Part shown: positions 21,392 through 23,756 of the stretch, piece by piece
Numbering within the stretch: position 1 is the first letter of the stretch
Layout: each line of letters starts with the position of its first letter
IMG/VR virus record: IMGVR_UViG_3300029911_000147
Coordinates: 1 to 23,756 of that record
Direction: 5' to 3' (one strand)
Origin: a virus
DNA: 23,756 nucleotides
Notes under the pieces: generated by a model
What the model was told of the DNA's origin: nothing
The model's database searches: none
Seen by the model: only the letters and a program-made list of their open reading frames with translations
Translations under genes and position numbers: made by a program

Positions 21392-21817
21392 ATGTCACTC
21401 GAAGATGCGGTCAACCGTCTTGCTCAAGCCATTGAAAAACACACCGATATTTTGTCCGGCCAATTGGGAAAAGGGCCGCCGGCCGCACAACCGGAAGCAG
21501 CAGCGGCAACACCGCGCCCGCGCGGCCGACCGACCTTGAGCACCACGCCGAAAGCGGATCCGACGTTGGATGTGACGGGGAGTGGCGCTACTGCCCCACC
21601 ACAGAAATCCGCTGCACCCGCAGTATCGGGCATCAAGTATGACGTGCTGCGCGAAGCGGTACTGAAACTGGCCGAAGTGCAAGGGCACAAAGTCGGCCTT
21701 GAGGTGCTAAAGCCGTTTGGCGTCACATCGGCCAAGGCGTTGCGCGAGGATCAATACGACGCTGCCTATGCGGCGGTCACCAAACAGTTGGGCAATTCCG
21801 CATCGATGCTCGCCTAG
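21392..21817 (+). CDS. AT-hook-containing hypothetical protein of the recombination operon
   Basis: This 141-residue protein starts at ATG 21392, with CGGAG 5 nt upstream. The N-terminal helix (SLEDAVNRLAQAIEKHTDIL) is followed by an Ala/Pro linker with TPRPRGRPTL, an AT-hook-like RGRP core that binds the minor groove. The C-terminal ~60 residues form a helical domain (YDVLREAVLKLAEVQGHKVG, then LEVLKPFGVTSAKALREDQY). Similar small proteins precede DUF2800/DUF2815 genes in phages I recall, with no proven role. The stop abuts the next ATG with no gap, so translation is coupled. Confidence 0.75.
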   Translation: MSLEDAVNRLAQAIEKHTDILSGQLGKGPPAAQPEAAAATPRPRGRPTLSTTPKADPTLDVTGSGATAPPQKSAAPAVSGIKYDVLREAVLKLAEVQGHKVGLEVLKPFGVTSAKALREDQYDAAYAAVTKQLGNSASMLA

Positions 21818-23035
21818 ATGGCGGACAAACACGCATTCTTGCCGCCGAGCGATGCCGACAATTGGTTGATTTGCGCCGGCAAGCCTGCGCTCGAGGAGCA
21901 GGAACCGGAGTCTACTTCGGAGGCCGCGGCGGAAGGGTCGCGTAAGCACGAGCTCGCCGCTCGGGTGTTGTTCAATCCACGGTTGATAAAACCCGATGAG
22001 CTCGAGGATGAACCGGAAGTGCTGGCCTACATCGGCGCCGTGAATGAGCGCATGCAGGCGTACCGGGAAGCCGGCGTGAAGCACTTGCATTTGGCGGTTG
22101 AACAAAAGCTCGACATTTCCGGTATCACGGGTGAGCGCGGTGCACAAGGCACAGCCGATTGCATCATCGTTGCGGAGTTCTCCGATTACGTCGACATGGA
22201 CGTGATCGATGCCAAGTTCGGCTTTGTACCGGTCGATCCTAATACGGCGCAAATCAAACTCTACGGCTTGGCTGCCGTGCTCAAGTATCAATTGCTCCAC
22301 GACTTTCGGCGCATCAATCTAGGCATTTTCCAGCCCAAGGTGTCGGACACGCTCTCGTTTATCGAGGTGAGCAGTGATGAACTCTACGTATTTGGCGCCA
22401 AGGTCACGGAAGCCGCGGCCTTGTCGCTGTCGCTGCGCGGTGACGTCACGGCTCTGTCCCACCTGGTGCCCGGTGAGAAACAGTGCCGATTCTGCAAGGT
22501 TAAACACCGTTGTCCGGCGCTGGCTCAGAGTGTCGCGGCGGAAGTATTGGCCGACTTTGACGCTATGGATGATCCGGCTGCGTTGCCGGTTGATCCCGTG
22601 GCGACGATTGGCGCCCCGGCGGACTTGCCCGAAAGACTCGCCCGCGCAATGGCCAAAGTCGGGCTGATCGAGGATTGGTGCTTGGCCGTGCGCGCCAAGG
22701 TCGAAGCGCTGCTGTTCGAGAACACCGAAGTGCCGGGGTTCAAGCTGGTCATGGGGCGCAAGGGTCCGCGTGCGTGGACTGATCCCGAACAGGCGGCGGG
22801 GATTCTTGCGCTGGGTGGTTTCAAGGCGGAACTGACGCATACCAAACCTGCACTGCTGTCGCCCACGCAAATTGAAAAAATAGCCAAGGATTCTGCTGTG
22901 TGGAAAGAGCTCACGACGTTGACCAAACAATCCGACGGCAAACCCTCCGTTGCCCCTGCCGAGGATTCGAGGCCGCCGTGGTCGCCCGTCAAGGAATCGG
23001 ATTTCAAAAACCTAGAACACGAGGATTTAGCATGA
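21818..23035 (+). CDS. DUF2800 protein, Cas4/RecB-like PD-(D/E)XK nuclease with predicted Fe-S cluster
   Basis: This 405-residue protein starts at ATG 21818, immediately after the previous TAG. It fits DUF2800: NWLICAGKPAL with C20, VEQKLD (E95), GTADCIIV (D114), VIDAKFG (D131-x-K133) and QIKLYGLAA (Q145, Y149) supply the nuclease motifs. CRFCKVKHRC supplies C223, C226 and C232. C20 plus that trio match the split four-cysteine Fe-S arrangement of Cas4, AddB and Exo5. Expected activity is DNA end resection for single-strand annealing, together with the ssDNA-binding protein encoded next. It ends in an ATGA overlap with that gene. Confidence 0.88.
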   Translation: MADKHAFLPPSDADNWLICAGKPALEEQEPESTSEAAAEGSRKHELAARVLFNPRLIKPDELEDEPEVLAYIGAVNERMQAYREAGVKHLHLAVEQKLDISGITGERGAQGTADCIIVAEFSDYVDMDVIDAKFGFVPVDPNTAQIKLYGLAAVLKYQLLHDFRRINLGIFQPKVSDTLSFIEVSSDELYVFGAKVTEAAALSLSLRGDVTALSHLVPGEKQCRFCKVKHRCPALAQSVAAEVLADFDAMDDPAALPVDPVATIGAPADLPERLARAMAKVGLIEDWCLAVRAKVEALLFENTEVPGFKLVMGRKGPRAWTDPEQAAGILALGGFKAELTHTKPALLSPTQIEKIAKDSAVWKELTTLTKQSDGKPSVAPAEDSRPPWSPVKESDFKNLEHEDLA

Positions 23036-23604
23036 AATTTATTTTGTTGGACAAGCGCTTGTCGTTCCCCGATCTGTTTGTGCCCAAGGCGCAGATGAAT
23101 GACGCCGGGCAGCCGGGCAAACCCACCTACGCGGCAAACTTTTTGATGGAACCGGATGACCCGCAAGTCGATGAGTTGAATGACGTGATCGATGCCGTCA
23201 TCCTCGAGCACTGGGGTGACAAGGCCAAGGCAATGGGCGCGGCGCTGCGTGGCGCCGATCGCGTCTGTTTGCATAATGGCGATTTGAAAGCGGACAAGTA
23301 TGAGGCCTACGGCGGCATGTACTTCGTGACCGCCAGAAACGGCACGAAGCCGAGCATCTTGGATCGTGACAAGACGCCACTCACGCAAGCATCGGGGCGC
23401 CCGTATGGCGGCTGCTTCGTCAATGCCGTGCTCGATGTGTGGGTGCAGGACGGTAAGGGCGAGAAAGCCAAGCACGGCCGGCGCGTGAATGCGACTTTGA
23501 TGGGGGTGCAGTTCGTGCGTGATGGCGATGCGTTCGCGGGCGGGCCGCCGGCGAAGCCCGAGGATTTCCCAGATTTGGACGTGAGCAACGAAGCCTTGGC
23601 GTAG
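23032..23604 (+). CDS. DUF2815 ssDNA-binding protein
   Basis: This 190-residue protein starts at ATG 23032 (ATGA overlap with DUF2800, GAGG 7 nt upstream). The frame extends left to 22900 but overlaps DUF2800 and is rejected. The pattern LLDKRLSFPDLFVPKAQMND, YAANFLMEPDD, HNGDLKADKYEAYGGMYFVT and ASGRPYGGCFVNAVLDVWVQ matches DUF2815, an OB-fold-like ssDNA-binding family paired with DUF2800. The acidic C-terminus (PEDFPDLDVSNEALA) resembles SSB-type partner-binding tails. It coats ssDNA during replication and recombination. Confidence 0.9.
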   Translation: MKFILLDKRLSFPDLFVPKAQMNDAGQPGKPTYAANFLMEPDDPQVDELNDVIDAVILEHWGDKAKAMGAALRGADRVCLHNGDLKADKYEAYGGMYFVTARNGTKPSILDRDKTPLTQASGRPYGGCFVNAVLDVWVQDGKGEKAKHGRRVNATLMGVQFVRDGDAFAGGPPAKPEDFPDLDVSNEALA

Positions 23605-23756
23605 TGCAGCCCGTGAAGTCGATAGAAGAACTTGGCAACACCGGGATCAGGGTTGTGCTGCTGAGACGCACGGGTGAGGAGTCAGTAGCAGCAGCGGTCG
23701 GCTATCGCGATGCGCATGGCAACATTCGGGGGTGGTATCGCGCCAGACCACCAACT
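23604..23756 (+). CDS. Partial hypothetical ORF, cut by right edge
   Basis: GTG 23604 overlaps the DUF2815 stop as TAGTG, and the frame stays open to the right edge (51 codons). A second in-frame GTG is at 23613. The visible part (SIEELGNTGIRVVLLRRTGE, then ESVAAAVGYRDAHGNIRGWY) looks like a small beta-rich domain. I cannot name it. In related gene sets the next gene is often a polymerase or a nuclease, but this fragment shows no such motif. Confidence 0.6.
   Translation, partial: MQPVKSIEELGNTGIRVVLLRRTGEESVAAAVGYRDAHGNIRGWYRARPPT

Noticed and set aside
22525-23475. 316-codon minus-strand frame opposite DUF2800/DUF2815
   Set aside because: Antisense to two recognised and coupled genes; no domain pattern.

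Overview
The window looks like part of a tailed-phage (or prophage) genome, most likely short-tailed (podovirus-like). The basis is a packaging and virion module that runs terminase, portal, scaffold, major capsid protein, adaptor and nozzle-like protein, with no sheath, tube or tape-measure gene in the part seen. Base composition is moderately GC-rich. Two DNA sites resemble proteobacterial regulatory sequences: a CTGT-N8-ACAG LexA-type box and a parS-like palindrome. Together these suggest a gamma- or betaproteobacterial host, but that is an inference. No integrase, lysis gene, tRNA or CRISPR array was seen, and genes run off both edges.

Layout. Positions 1-15759 form one long minus-strand block read right to left. 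It starts with small accessory genes (a conserved hypothetical, a protein with a probable internal start, an acidic hypothetical, a one-pass membrane peptide, a KTSC protein and a Lar-like zinc ribbon). Next come the terminase large subunit, an HTH protein, a zinc-motif protein and the portal. Small basic peptides, a Gly/Pro-rich protein and the scaffold follow, then the major capsid protein and a probable decoration protein, which ends at a terminator. The block closes with a small virion-associated protein, the adaptor, a nozzle-like beta-propeller protein, a triple-HxxxH protein, a GNAT and an Ala/Gln-rich protein cut by the left edge. Most junctions are ATGA, GTGA, TGATG or TAGTG overlaps, which implies tight translational coupling.

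Positions 15760-16336 form a roughly 580-bp divergent control region. It holds several inverted repeats, a 14-bp palindrome identical to a parS core, operator-like TATCA repeats and a foldable leader. To its right, plus-strand early genes (DUF932, RadC/JAMM and three small genes; 16337-18557) end in a convergent region (18558-18810). That region carries a duplicated 50-bp unit, inverted 9-bp iteron-like repeats, CCCTATA repeats, an AT-rich tract and a near-consensus LexA box, and is the best origin candidate. A minus-strand pair follows: a Cro/CI-like HTH protein (21312-21055) and a primase-polymerase/VirE helicase (21045-18811). Divergent from it is a plus-strand recombination and replication set: an AT-hook protein, a DUF2800 Cas4/RecB-like nuclease, a DUF2815 ssDNA-binding protein and an edge-truncated ORF.

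The most unusual signals are these: (i) Gly-rich GxGY beta modules inserted into three different neighbouring virion proteins; (ii) the parS-like palindrome in the early/late switch region; (iii) the iteron, SOS-box and AT-rich convergent region next to the primase gene; (iv) a duplicated 21-nt leader in front of radC and the next gene; (v) a small virion-module protein with three HxxxH motifs.
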